64,000 nt of DNA, taken from the NCBI RefSeq assembly GCF_026104355.1, contig NZ_CP110535.1, positions 2,418,001 to 2,482,000 of the forward strand, written 5' to 3'. The position numbers were made by a program, and so were the translations under genes. Positions 16,832-24,270 of the stretch are shown piece after piece (position 1 is the stretch's first letter; every line of letters starts with the position of its first letter). The notes beneath the pieces were generated by a model. That model saw only the letters and a list, made by a program, of their open reading frames with translations, ran no database searches and was not told the DNA's origin. Source of the DNA: Halomonas sp. BDJS001 (GTDB lineage Bacteria > Pseudomonadota > Gammaproteobacteria > Pseudomonadales > Halomonadaceae).

Positions 16832-17379
16832 TACGCCGCCCTCCGTAACTTGGCGCGCTCGTACCAGGTCTGGTCGTTAGCACACAGCTCACCTTGGGCG
16901 CGCTTAAACTCCAGCAGCAGGCGCTCTAATGAATGCTCATGTTGGCCGTAGCCTGCACCTGGTAGCGATGCCCAGATATTCCGGCACCGATAGATAGCCT
17001 CGGCAATCTCGCCCGCTTTAATGAGGGGCAAGGCGCGCTGCTCTCGAATTTGCTGAATGGCGCAACGGTCTTGGCTGATTGGCCCAAAATCGGGCAAACC
17101 AAGATGGTCGCGGTAATGAGGCCAAAAGCGGCTTAACTGCTGGTACCGGCCTGCTGCTGTTGAGTACAGGCCTTTACGCACCTTCACGCTTTGGCGCGGG
17201 TGGTCGGTGTAATCATCCAGCAGAATCAGCTTGCTAGGGATAGAGCCCACAATGACGCGGTACCCGTCATCGGTGCGTGGGTCTTTAAGCATCGGCTTGC
17301 CGATCTCGGCAAACGCCAACACATCGAGAAACGCGCAGACGTTCTTGCCGCCAGCGGCTTGGGGAGTAATACGGGGCAT
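16831..17379 (-). CDS. Phage endolysin, lambda R-like (GH104)
   Basis: 182 residues, MPRITPQAAGGKNVCAFLD, with the lambda R-type lytic transglycosylase pattern: 'LDVLAFAEIGKP' containing the catalytic Glu, 'STAAGRYQQLSRFWPHYRDH', 'FGPISQDRCAIQQIRE' and 'NIWASLPGAGYGQHEH'. It cleaves peptidoglycan after the holin opens the membrane. No signal sequence, consistent with holin-dependent export. Start at 17379 has AGGTG upstream; an in-frame ATG at 17424 lies in the terminator region. Confidence 0.88.
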   Translation of the reverse strand: MPRITPQAAGGKNVCAFLDVLAFAEIGKPMLKDPRTDDGYRVIVGSIPSKLILLDDYTDHPRQSVKVRKGLYSTAAGRYQQLSRFWPHYRDHLGLPDFGPISQDRCAIQQIREQRALPLIKAGEIAEAIYRCRNIWASLPGAGYGQHEHSLERLLLEFKRAQGELCANDQTWYERAKLRRAA

Positions 17380-17413
17380 ACGGACACCTGCTGTCTCACG
17401 ACAGTAGAAACAG

Positions 17414-17440
17414 AAAAGCCCCACCGAAAACCGATGGAGC
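17414..17440 (-). terminator. Terminator upstream of the lysis cassette
   Basis: Minus-strand stem GCTCCATCGG / CGGTGGGGC (imperfect) with TTTT loop, followed by TTTTCTG. It closes the unit of the gene at 17462 and separates it from the endolysin. Confidence 0.7.
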
Positions 17441-17461
17441 TAATTATAAAATTGATACCAA

Positions 17462-17758
17462 TTAGTCGTTTTTAAAAGAGGAATTCCGGTGATAGCTGCA
17501 TAACTGATCACCTTCCTCCAAAAATACAGGCAGTTCTGAGAAAGGGATACTGTTGTCGCAAACGAGGCACTTAGCATTTTTCATCAGAAGGCCTGTTGAT
17601 TGATTGAAAATATGCTTTTGCTTTGTGCTTAGAGAATCATACCCGTCATTCACAAATTGCCTTGTAATACCATATTCCTTGGAACCATGGTCCAGATACC
17701 CTAACTCGATAAGTTCTTCAATGGCCTGCTCATTGTCCCCGAGTTCAAAGTCATCCAT
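17462..17758 (-). CDS. Hypothetical small protein with possible zinc site
   Basis: 98 residues, acidic N-terminus MDDFELGDNEQAIEELIELG, then 'YGITRQFVNDGYDSLSTKQK' and a C-terminal part with CLVC and 'LCSYH', which together could bind zinc. GAGGGA precedes the ATG. Resembles small regulatory proteins seen scattered in Gammaproteobacteria mobile DNA; no function known. Has its own terminator at 17414. Confidence 0.65.
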   Translation of the reverse strand: MDDFELGDNEQAIEELIELGYLDHGSKEYGITRQFVNDGYDSLSTKQKHIFNQSTGLLMKNAKCLVCDNSIPFSELPVFLEEGDQLCSYHRNSSFKND

Positions 17759-17830
17759 TTTGAATCCCTCAATGTATTTACTTCATTGAAGGATAGTCTG
17801 TAAGACGACCTAATCCAATTTTTATGTCGA

Positions 17831-17935
17831 GCGGCACTCGCAGGGTCTAATACCAAAACGCCCCGGCAAAGCCGAGGCGCAAAATGGGTTAGTGGGAAAA
17901 TACTAGCTATTTCAGGCACAGGCTGCAACTTTGAT
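17831..17935. repeat. Intercassette repeat, copy A
   Basis: Contains gcggcactcgcaggg (17831-17845), which recurs at 19938, followed by a terminator and the sequence 'gctatttcaggcacaggctgcaa', which recurs in similar form near 18570. The unit lies just past the gene at 17957 and before the one at 17462. Confidence 0.75.
17854..17880 (-). terminator. Terminator of the gene at 17957
   Basis: Minus-strand stem CGCCTCGGC / GCCGGGGCG (one G-U) with TTT loop then TTTTGG. Near copy of the hairpins at 18504 and 19961. Confidence 0.85.
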
Positions 17936-17956
17936 ACCGCTACTGAATCAATCGGC

Positions 17957-18478
17957 TTAAACTGCCCAACCTACGATCCACGCTTGGCCGTTCTGAGGTA
18001 ACCGAATTTTCACCTGAATATCTTTGGCATCACCCCAAAAACTTAATGATTTGAGCCAGTTCATCCAGTCAGACGACGCTTCCATATCGTCGTGATTCGA
18101 TACAAGCACAAGCAGCTGAATAGGTATGACCTTATCAGCTCCCTTGAGGGTTAAAAGCTGGTCACGATCCCAATGCACTTTGTCACGCCACTTCTTATCA
18201 CTGGTGTAGTCATGAACCAGCGCGACTTCAACAATGTAGCTATGCCCACCTTTCGTGAAATACACATCACCAGTTTTCTTAGAGGCTTGCAGGTCGGTTA
18301 CATGGCGATAAGCTGGCTTGGGTTTAAGGTCGCTTTCGGATACCTGCAGAGCGTAGAAAAGCTCCCAGTTGAACCACTCCTCGAAAGAGTAACCCGTTTT
18401 TACAAATGACTGCAGCTCGGCAGCCTTACCGTTAAAATGGTGCTGAATGACATCCTGAAGAGCTGTGAATGTACTCAA
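17957..18478 (-). CDS. Hypothetical protein, possibly PD-(D/E)XK nuclease-like
   Basis: 173 residues, soluble. 'SFEEWFNWELFYAL' followed by 'KKTGDVYFTKGGHSYIVEVALVHDYTS' resembles the Glu ... Asp ... Glu-x-x pattern of restriction-endonuclease-like folds, where a strand pair carries the metal ligands; but the usual Lys after the Glu is not at the expected place, so activity is doubtful. TTG start with AAGGAA upstream. Stands alone with its own terminator, in the cargo part of the prophage remnant. Confidence 0.5.
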   Translation of the reverse strand: MSTFTALQDVIQHHFNGKAAELQSFVKTGYSFEEWFNWELFYALQVSESDLKPKPAYRHVTDLQASKKTGDVYFTKGGHSYIVEVALVHDYTSDKKWRDKVHWDRDQLLTLKGADKVIPIQLLVLVSNHDDMEASSDWMNWLKSLSFWGDAKDIQVKIRLPQNGQAWIVGWAV

Positions 18479-18497
18479 AGGGAGATTTCCTTTTGGC

Positions 18498-18587
18498 TAA
18501 TACTAAAACGCCCCGATAGAATCGAGGCGATGAGATGGGCAGCTAAGACAGGTTAGCCATTTCAGACACGGACTGCAATATTTCCAC
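18498..18587. repeat. Intercassette repeat, copy B
   Basis: Diverged copy of 17846-17935: 'ctaatactaaaacgcccc....cgaggcg', 'agatggg', then 'agccatttcagacacggactgcaa'. Both copies begin at a terminator and end shortly before the next gene to the right, so they mark the 3' end of neighbouring one-gene cassettes. Confidence 0.75.
18504..18529 (-). terminator. Terminator of the DUF3892 gene
   Basis: Minus-strand stem CGCCTCGAT / ATCGGGGCG with TCT loop, followed by TTTTAG. Confidence 0.85.
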
Positions 18588-18631
18588 CCAAATCATGCAT
18601 ATACCTAACGCCTATTTTCCTGATAGATGCT

Positions 18632-18895
18632 CTAGCAATCAGGCAAGTTATCAAGATTATTAGACGAAGAAGCATCAGCGTTTGTGCGCAGGTACTTGCT
18701 TGTGCCTGAACCTACTACGTGAATATCAGCCCTGTTGCCGGAACCATCTTGGACATAATAAGAATGGGTGCCTTGCTCAATCTCGTTAATTGCGGTTGCC
18801 TTCCCAACGGGCGACCACCACTCACCAGTTTTACAAAGCTTGGTGATATCACCATCTTTATCTTTGCCTGTAGCCGTTACTCTGCGATCAGCCAT
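18632..18895 (-). CDS. DUF3892 domain protein
   Basis: An 87-residue single-domain protein matching DUF3892: 'RRVTATGKDKDGDITKL', 'TAINEIEQGTHSYYV' and the typical ending 'KYLRTNADASSSNNLDNLP'. The family is small, widespread and uncharacterised, and often found beside mobile DNA. Good ribosome site AAGGGAG. One of the single-gene cassettes. Confidence 0.85.
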   Translation of the reverse strand: MADRRVTATGKDKDGDITKLCKTGEWWSPVGKATAINEIEQGTHSYYVQDGSGNRADIHVVGSGTSKYLRTNADASSSNNLDNLPDC

Positions 18896-19377
18896 GCGGT
18901 TGCTCCCTTTTCTCTAGTTTTAGTTTTACCTCAGCACCAGATAACAACAGCGCATAGCCAAGGGTCAATGAGACCCTTGTTGTAGGTAAATAGCTTACAA
19001 CTAAAGCGAAACAGAGTTGGACATTAGCCCAGTAGTCAATGTAGATAGCAAGGATTATTGACTCAATCCAGCGTATCCAGCAGCCGCGACTTCAAAACAA
19101 GTCCCTCTCAATCATATCTAACAGATTAGGTCATGACCAGACGAGTGATTAACGTATCAGCCCTAGCGGCTGCTAATGACCGCGGCGACAACCGCTGCTT
19201 GAGAAAGGTAGTCATGGTAATTATCTGATGTCTCACGACAGAAGTAATTGATAGCGGAAAGTGCAATTGAACCACTTCTCTCCTGGTTATGGGCCTGACG
19301 TCTTGCCGCCTGTCTCGTCCGCTATAAATAGAAAAGCCCCGCCGAACGGCAGGGCCGAATTAAAATATTACACAGTC
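18896..19377. other. 480-base gap without a gene
   Basis: No plausible coding frame. Contains a perfect 8-bp hairpin (18959-18979, caagggtc / gacccttg) of unknown use and, at its right end, the terminator of the next minus-strand gene. Confidence 0.5.
19331..19356 (-). terminator. Terminator of the gene at 19378
   Basis: Minus-strand stem GCCCTGCC / GGCGGGGC (one mismatch) with GTTC loop, then TTTTC. Confidence 0.75.
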
Positions 19378-19944
19378 TCAAATTTTTAAGCGCAATTTAT
19401 TTATGAGTTCATCCCTTATCTGCCCCAATAAAACTTGAAAATCAAAACCTGGGTTAGTTAGCAGTTCTTCACGCGAGTGATGTGGGATTGTATCTGCCTG
19501 GTTAGAGCTGTTCCTTATAACAACCAACCTAACATGAAGCATGTTCGATCGTTCAACCAAATCTGAGCTATAGACTTTAAGAAGCATTCTAAGCTTCATC
19601 GTTAAGCTAAATTCTATTTTCTTTGAAGCCTCTTTAATTCTAAGAATTTCAGCGTCAGTAAACTTATCTGAATCTACAATAATTGAACCGACAACAGGTA
19701 ATAACTTGTCTTCTAAGTCGCCAACTATCATTAAAATTTCTTCTAATTTTTGACGCCTCAGCAATTCTTGGTTAGCTTTGACTGCGCTGCGATACGCCAC
19801 ACGGCCACCTATCCAAGCTCCCCCAAAACTTCCTATTAATGTTGCCGCCGCAGCAACCCATACAGGCCACCAGTCGGTGATCGAAACAGTCTGGACGGCA
19901 ATCTGAACAGGCTGGCTTAGGTACTCTGGCAGCAACGGCGGCAC
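19378..19944 (-). CDS. Hypothetical one-helix membrane protein
   Basis: 188 residues: one membrane helix at about 24-50 ('WWPVWVAAAATLIGSFGGAWIGG'), then a helical cytoplasmic domain ('LLRRQKLEEILMIVGDLEDKLL'). GTG start with GAGG 8 bases upstream. The start lies inside the intercassette repeat shared with 17831, so the first residues may be borrowed sequence. Function unknown; topology of small helix-anchored proteins like this is common among prophage cargo. Confidence 0.6.
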   Translation of the reverse strand: MPPLLPEYLSQPVQIAVQTVSITDWWPVWVAAAATLIGSFGGAWIGGRVAYRSAVKANQELLRRQKLEEILMIVGDLEDKLLPVVGSIIVDSDKFTDAEILRIKEASKKIEFSLTMKLRMLLKVYSSDLVERSNMLHVRLVVIRNSSNQADTIPHHSREELLTNPGFDFQVLLGQIRDELINKLRLKI

Positions 19945-19990
19945 TCGCAGGGCCTCATAGCAAAACGCCCTGGCTCAAAGCCAGGGCGCA
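19938..19990. repeat. Intercassette repeat, copy C
   Basis: gcggcactcgcaggg then 'cctcatagcaaaacgccc', matching 17831-17863 at all but a few positions, and running into a terminator of the same design. Confidence 0.75.
19961..19988 (-). terminator. Terminator of the DUF2971 gene
   Basis: Perfect 10-bp stem CGCCCTGGCT / AGCCAGGGCG with a 3-base loop, then TTTTG on the minus strand. Confidence 0.9.
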
Positions 19991-20040
19991 AAATTGGATA
20001 GTGATAATATCGTAGTACGAATTGATGCAGTTTTCAACAA

Positions 20041-21005
20041 CTAAAGCAACCGTTCACCTTCGATCAAGTCAAAAGAACTTGGCGATTTTTTCTGCTTGAC
20101 TACTCCAACCCCTCTCTCTCGACATATTTCTATGACTTTATGTTGGAGTTCATCACTAGCGTTGCAACCAAGAAGAACCCTATTCAGCTTAAGCCCCTTT
20201 AACTCTCGATCATGTCTTTCTGCAAAGCAAACATAACGCCACTCATCCTCATATTCCCACGGGTTTCCTTTCACTAAAGCACTACCCATTGCTGCCCGGA
20301 CTAAAATTCCTCTATTGCCAGCGCCCGATTTTCTTACAAGATTCGTCACATCAACTGGACTATGACGATAGGAAACTGGAAGAACTAACCCACTGTCAAT
20401 TGCAGGGCCAGGAAAGTTATATTCAAGGCAATATCCTTTATGAGAATCAGAATAGTGCGACCACATTAGATAATTATTTTTCTCTGTCGTAAAAGAGCAT
20501 ATCAAAGCCAACCCTCTTATATCATTATCTAAAAGTTCCTCAAGTTTATTTTCTAGAATTTCACATTTTTTAGAAAAATAATCACAGGATTTTTGTAATG
20601 AAGATGCTCTAGAACCAATTTTTTTCTTGCTTTCTTTAAAAGCTGCCTATCAGCACGATCACCAAATATATCGAGCTTGTCATGACCAGTTAAATATTTA
20701 ACCACCTGCCTAAACTCTGGCGTCATCTTTTCATTAATTCTTTTATTCAGAGCAGGAATTATAGCGACCTCTTTATCTATAAAAATATGAGCATCAAAAG
20801 GATCATTGTAATCATTGGGGTATGACAAATATTCGCATCCATCTTTCAATGCATTCAAATCGTAGTCGCGCCCTGACCTATATCGGTAAAAATATTCTGG
20901 CTTATTGTCGAGCACTAGCAATTTCATTAAAGCTAAATCTGTTTCATGCTCTTCAAAAACTCCAGTAGATTTTAATACCTTTTCTCTCCAATTGTTATCA
21001 GGCAC
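20041..21005 (-). pseudogene. DUF2971 protein, frameshifted at an A-run
   Basis: Two overlapping frames make one DUF2971 protein of about 321 residues. The first (GTG 21005, AAGGA upstream) carries 'YFYRYRSGRDYDLNALKDG' and 'LSYPNDYNDPFDAHI'; the second carries 'YLMWSHYSDSHKGYCLEYNF' and 'WEYEDEWRYVCF', the C-terminal signature. The frames join at 20619-20625, a run of seven T's (A's on the coding strand); one extra A would restore the whole frame through 'KIGSRASSLQKSCDYFSKK'. DUF2971 proteins occur in defence islands and prophages, with no settled function. The shift may be real, phase-variable or a sequencing error. Confidence 0.85.
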
Positions 21006-21028
21006 ATGCAGTCCTTATCAAAAAATTA

Positions 21029-21646
21029 TTAAGCTGCAATATTAACCAGCTTAGATAGTGGAAACAGCGCTATTCGCTCCCACTGATCGAGCATTAACGA
21101 TGCTTGTCCCCAAACTCGCCCCCAAGTAGCTCTATCTCTGCGAGTCCAGAAGCGCACATCAATCTCAGCATCTAAGTATTCATTAAACCACTTTTTTACC
21201 GCCTTAGGCGAGTGCAAACCCTGCCTCGAATAAGGCCAAGTCACCTCGCTATGGTGGTACAGAGCTGCCATGCACAGGTAACGAAGGGTCTCAAGCTGCT
21301 GAACAGTCGGCTTGCCTTTGCCCTGCCCTGGTAGCTTCACACACTCATGAATCATTTGCTGGTACAGGGCTATTTCGACAATTTCTCTATCCCCTGCTAG
21401 CTCATCTTTGGTAAAAGGCCCAAAACAGTAACGGGCCAACGCTGCCAAGTGCGCTGGCTGGTTCTCAACGGCACTGATCACAGCCCCCGCTTCCAGCCCA
21501 TTCACAATGCGCCAATCGTTGTTGTTGCGCTGGGTCGTCTGCACTTGCGCACCCATTCGCGCAATCTCCTGCGCATATGCCATCACACTGCCACGCTGCT
21601 CGTGATACGCGTCAAAGATCATCTGTCGAGCTGAGATATATCGCAT
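21029..21646 (-). CDS. Prophage early-region protein, function unknown
   Basis: 205 residues, soluble, helical: 'RYISARQMIFDAYHEQRGSV', 'VENQPAHLAALARYCFGPFT', 'TWPYSRQGLHSPKAVKKWF'. Last gene of the early operon, in the place where lambdoid phages encode the late antiterminator Q; a Q-like role is possible from position only. ATG 21646 is chosen because AGGGG lies 6 bases upstream. The gene overlaps its upstream neighbour by about 35 bases. Confidence 0.6.
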   Translation of the reverse strand: MRYISARQMIFDAYHEQRGSVMAYAQEIARMGAQVQTTQRNNNDWRIVNGLEAGAVISAVENQPAHLAALARYCFGPFTKDELAGDREIVEIALYQQMIHECVKLPGQGKGKPTVQQLETLRYLCMAALYHHSEVTWPYSRQGLHSPKAVKKWFNEYLDAEIDVRFWTRRDRATWGRVWGQASLMLDQWERIALFPLSKLVNIAA

Positions 21647-21932
21647 CACTTCCCCCTACCGTTGCGTTGTTGCGCAGCTGTTGCGTTTTGTTGCCCTTAC
21701 CGTTGCGTTTTCTTTCGTTAACGACTTGATCCCACACGCTTTTCACCTTCTCTTGAGTGATGTGCGTAAACACTTTTGCCCACTGGTCGAATACCGCCTT
21801 ACGTTGCTCTTTAGGTACAGCCAGCATTTGTCGAGCGACGAACTTCACCTCGCACTCCCGAGCCCACTCAGGCGAATAGCCGTTCTCCCCGCCCAGCTTG
21901 CGGCCGTCTGGCCATGACGTAGGGCATTTCAT
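21612..21932 (-). CDS. Small prophage early-region protein
   Basis: 106 residues beginning MKCPTSWPDGRKLGGENGYS, with 'WARECEVKFVARQMLAVP' and 'KVKSVWDQVVNERKRNG', basic in the middle. Its ATG overlaps the stop of the HNH gene (TAATGA), so it is translated in the same operon. Not recognised beyond its resemblance to phage nin-region proteins. Confidence 0.6.
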   Translation of the reverse strand: MKCPTSWPDGRKLGGENGYSPEWARECEVKFVARQMLAVPKEQRKAVFDQWAKVFTHITQEKVKSVWDQVVNERKRNGKGNKTQQLRNNATVGGSDAIYLSSTDDL

Positions 21933-22243
21933 TACTTCACCGCCTTCACTAGCTGACGTCTGGCTAACGCGTCCAGCGTCAACACAATGGCTTCGTTCAT
22001 ACGTGCACGGCGCTCCTCCCGGCTTAGCTCTTTGCCGTTATCAATTTCGCCGTGACACCTTGGGCAAAGCGCAGCAGTCAGTGCATCACTAGCCTTTTGC
22101 CCACGGCCACGGTGCTGATTGCTATGAGCGGCTTGGATGCCCCAGGCACCACACAAAACGCAGCTCTCAATCTCATGCACGTTGCTCAGCCACTGGCGGC
22201 AGCGGTGCGGCTTGGTGGGCAGATAACACTCATTGGGGAGCAT
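21932..22243 (-). CDS. HNH-type nuclease, YbcO (DUF1364)-like
   Basis: 103 residues with 'CVLCGAWGIQAAHSNQHRGRG' and 'ALCPRCHGEIDNGKELSREE': two CxxC-type pairs plus the His residues of a zinc-stabilised HNH/treble-clef nuclease, as in the lambdoid nin-region DNase YbcO. Likely acts in phage recombination. AGGTGG ribosome site; start overlaps the previous stop (TAATG). Confidence 0.75.
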   Translation of the reverse strand: MLPNECYLPTKPHRCRQWLSNVHEIESCVLCGAWGIQAAHSNQHRGRGQKASDALTAALCPRCHGEIDNGKELSREERRARMNEAIVLTLDALARRQLVKAVK

Positions 22244-22752
22244 TACGCCACCTCCTTGTATTCATCTGGACGAAAGCCGCGCAGGTTGGGATCGGTGAGC
22301 CGCATGCCCAAGCTGGTGAAGTGCTGGTACACCGCATCCAGACAGCGGGTCTTCTGGTCTTTGCTCATCAGTCGGGTGCAGGGGAAGTCCAACGGCTCCT
22401 GCATAAGCTCGAGCTTCAGCTCATACGGCAATGGCTTCACGATGCGGTCGTACTTCTCACAGAAATCGGGCAGTTCCCAGCGCAGGATCGGTACTGCGAA
22501 GTGCAGCTTGCAGTAGCCGCGGTACTCCTCGGCGGTCTGGTCGCCTTGAGCTTCCGCCTCGAGCATCCATTTACGTTGGAGCTTGTTCTGGTCGAGGCTG
22601 CGCTTGACCTGGCGTTTGCGCACCACGATCTCCACGTCACCCCACAGCTGGATAGCGTCGGTGACCACCTTGGGCAGTTTGCCAATGGCAGTTAACGCTT
22701 TGGTCACACTGCTGGCTCGGGAGACAAACGGCTTAGTTGCTGGTTTACTCAT
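22243..22752 (-). CDS. NinB-like phage recombination protein
   Basis: 169 residues. The basic segment 'RKRQVKRSLDQNKLQRKWML' followed by 'EEYRGYCKLHFAVPILRWE' resembles lambda NinB (Orf), an SSB/DNA-binding recombination mediator, and it has the same position before a YbcO-like nuclease. ATG 22752 with GAGGTG upstream; it overlaps the DnaC fragment stop by 4 bases. Alternative: another small Holliday-junction or ssDNA-binding phage protein. Confidence 0.65.
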   Translation of the reverse strand: MSKPATKPFVSRASSVTKALTAIGKLPKVVTDAIQLWGDVEIVVRKRQVKRSLDQNKLQRKWMLEAEAQGDQTAEEYRGYCKLHFAVPILRWELPDFCEKYDRIVKPLPYELKLELMQEPLDFPCTRLMSKDQKTRCLDAVYQHFTSLGMRLTDPNLRGFRPDEYKEVA

Positions 22753-23060
22753 GCGGCACCTCGCTGAGTTCGGTAGCTGCCCCAATCAAGCTTGAGCGTG
22801 GCACCACCACCTTCCTGCATACGGTCGATGATGCGCTTGCCCAGATACTCCTCGAGCTTGTCGGCTTCCAAGTTGCTAATCAGGATCGTCGGCAACATCT
22901 GCTTGTAGCGCTCATTGATAATTTTGAAGAGCATCAAGCGCTCCCACTCGGTACCGAGCTGCGCGCCGACCTCATCCACTATCAGCAGGTCGAGCCCGCC
23001 CACGAAAGCACGGATGGCTTCACGTTCGCTTGCGCCATTCTCCTTGCTGCCCCCCTCTCT
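22749..23060 (-). pseudogene. DnaC-like helicase loader, C-terminal fragment
   Basis: The open frame keeps only the second half of a DnaC/IstB-type AAA+ protein: Walker B in 'LDLLIVDEVGAQ', then 'WERLMLFKIINERYKQMLP', 'TILISNLEADKLEEYLG' with the sensor 1 Asn, and 'RIIDRMQEGG'. The Walker A part is absent; the frame runs open into the end of the HTH gene ('GGSKENGASEREAIRAFVGG'), showing that a deletion fused the two genes' sequences. Loader function is lost. Confidence 0.78.
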
Positions 23061-23381
23061 TCACGGTTTTTCGAGTACCCCTATTCGGCTTATCGAGGGG
23101 TGCTTCATGAAGATCCTGCGCTCAACAATCTGTTTGCCTTCACGTACCTGATCCACACGAATCCAGCCCTTCTTTTTCAACGAGCTGATTACTTCGGAAA
23201 CACGGTTAGGCGAGAGGCCAAAGAATTCCGCCAGCTTCTTATTGCTCTTGAAACAGCCTTTTTGCGGGTGCTGCAGACTGTCGATCTCAATCAGCATCAC
23301 TTTCTCTTGCAGTGAGAGCTCTCGATTCAGCCAAATCTCAGCGGGTATCCATACACCGCGGAATGCGCGTTCTTCGGTCAT
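23061..23381 (-). CDS. HTH phage replication protein, C-terminally truncated
   Basis: 106 residues opening MTEERAFRGVWIPAEIWLNR, then a winged-helix 'FKSNKKLAEFFGLSPNRVSE' and 'SSLKKKGWIRV', like the DNA-binding half of phage replication initiators that pair with a DnaC-type loader. Strong GGAGGTG ribosome site. The frame ends right at the deletion junction with the DnaC fragment, so the C-terminal part that should contact the loader or helicase is missing. First gene of the early operon. Confidence 0.7.
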   Translation of the reverse strand: MTEERAFRGVWIPAEIWLNRELSLQEKVMLIEIDSLQHPQKGCFKSNKKLAEFFGLSPNRVSEVISSLKKKGWIRVDQVREGKQIVERRIFMKHPSISRIGVLEKP

Positions 23382-23479
23382 GGCGCACCTCCGGCCACAA
23401 ACATTAGGCGGTTTTTTAAAACCAGTCCTAAACTGAAAATGACCACTCCCTCCTTAACATTCTGTAACGGAGAGAAACG

Positions 23480-23629
23480 ATGAAATTTCAAAAGAGATGC
23501 CAAGCCGGAGAATGGGATCCTCCGGGCCAGATCCCATGTATTCCACCGATAAGGATTCCCAGACCAGAACCTCGTTTTCCTGATGACCCAGACTTTCCTG
23601 AAGACGAAGTCTGCATACGCTCCTGGTAG
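23480..23629 (+). CDS. Short proline-rich protein
   Basis: 49 residues, MKFQKRCQAGEWDPPGQIPC and then an array of P/I/R ('PPIRIPRPEPRFPDD'). GGAGAG stands before the ATG and the stop is 12 bases before the next gene, so the two look like one operon. Coding is supported by the ribosome site and the coupling; a non-coding alternative cannot be excluded. Confidence 0.5.
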   Translation: MKFQKRCQAGEWDPPGQIPCIPPIRIPRPEPRFPDDPDFPEDEVCIRSW

Positions 23630-23641
23630 GGATGTAATGAC

Positions 23642-24145
23642 ATGAAAGATATAAGCCTTCCCAGCATTTCTGAAAGGCACGACCCAATGTCGTTCGAAGA
23701 GGCTATTGATGGCACCTGTTACATGGTGAGGTACATGCAACTGCAGCAAAGGCTTTTTAGCAGGATGGCCAATGTGTTCACGTTCACCAGTCTTTTTGGT
23801 GGTAGTGCTGCTTTTGCAGGAGTGATCACTGAGCACACGTTTTTGACCGCTACCAGTGGTGTCATTGTTGCAGTAAGTACCATGCTGGATTTTGTAATAG
23901 ATCCCAAAAAGCACGCAGCTCAATGTCGCAAGGCAAGGAGACGCTTTCAGAGGCTCTACATGAAGAAAGCTGCTTACAGCTTTGAAGAATACGAATGTGA
24001 AACGTGCAGGATCGCTTTGATCGATTTCCCCGATATAGAAGGCCTTCGTAGGCCTGCTTTTAACGATACTTGTGTGCAGCTCGGGCGCACAAAAGGAGTG
24101 GTTATTCTCAACAAGTGGGAACGCTTATTGAAGCTGATCACTTAG
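23642..24145 (+). CDS. Two-helix membrane protein, possibly SLATT-like
   Basis: 167 residues: a soluble helical N-terminus ('SFEEAIDGTCYMVRYMQLQ'), two closely spaced membrane helices at about 43-80 ('FTFTSLFGGSAAFAGVI' and 'TATSGVIVAVSTMLDFVI'), then a basic helical domain ('AAQCRKARRRFQRLYMKKA'). The plan of two helices plus a helical cytoplasmic tail recalls SLATT-type pore proteins of conflict systems, but no sequence motif proves it. Follows the proline-rich ORF; TAGGGATG upstream of the start. Confidence 0.6.
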   Translation: MKDISLPSISERHDPMSFEEAIDGTCYMVRYMQLQQRLFSRMANVFTFTSLFGGSAAFAGVITEHTFLTATSGVIVAVSTMLDFVIDPKKHAAQCRKARRRFQRLYMKKAAYSFEEYECETCRIALIDFPDIEGLRRPAFNDTCVQLGRTKGVVILNKWERLLKLIT

Positions 24146-24270
24146 GGATTGATTTAAAAAGAACATTACCCTCCATCTCTTGGGGAGCATTGCATTACTT
24201 CCCATGTGATATTGGTGAATAGGCGGAGCCTTTTTCATAGCAATTCCCTGAAATAGAAAGCCCAGCCTCA

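Noticed and set aside
22737..23315. 192-residue plus-strand ORF across the DnaC and HTH genes
   Set aside because: Runs antisense through two recognised phage genes and has no motif.
23378..23923. 181-residue minus-strand ORF across the proline-rich and two-helix genes
   Set aside because: No family features; the plus-strand genes have ribosome sites and sensible membrane helices.
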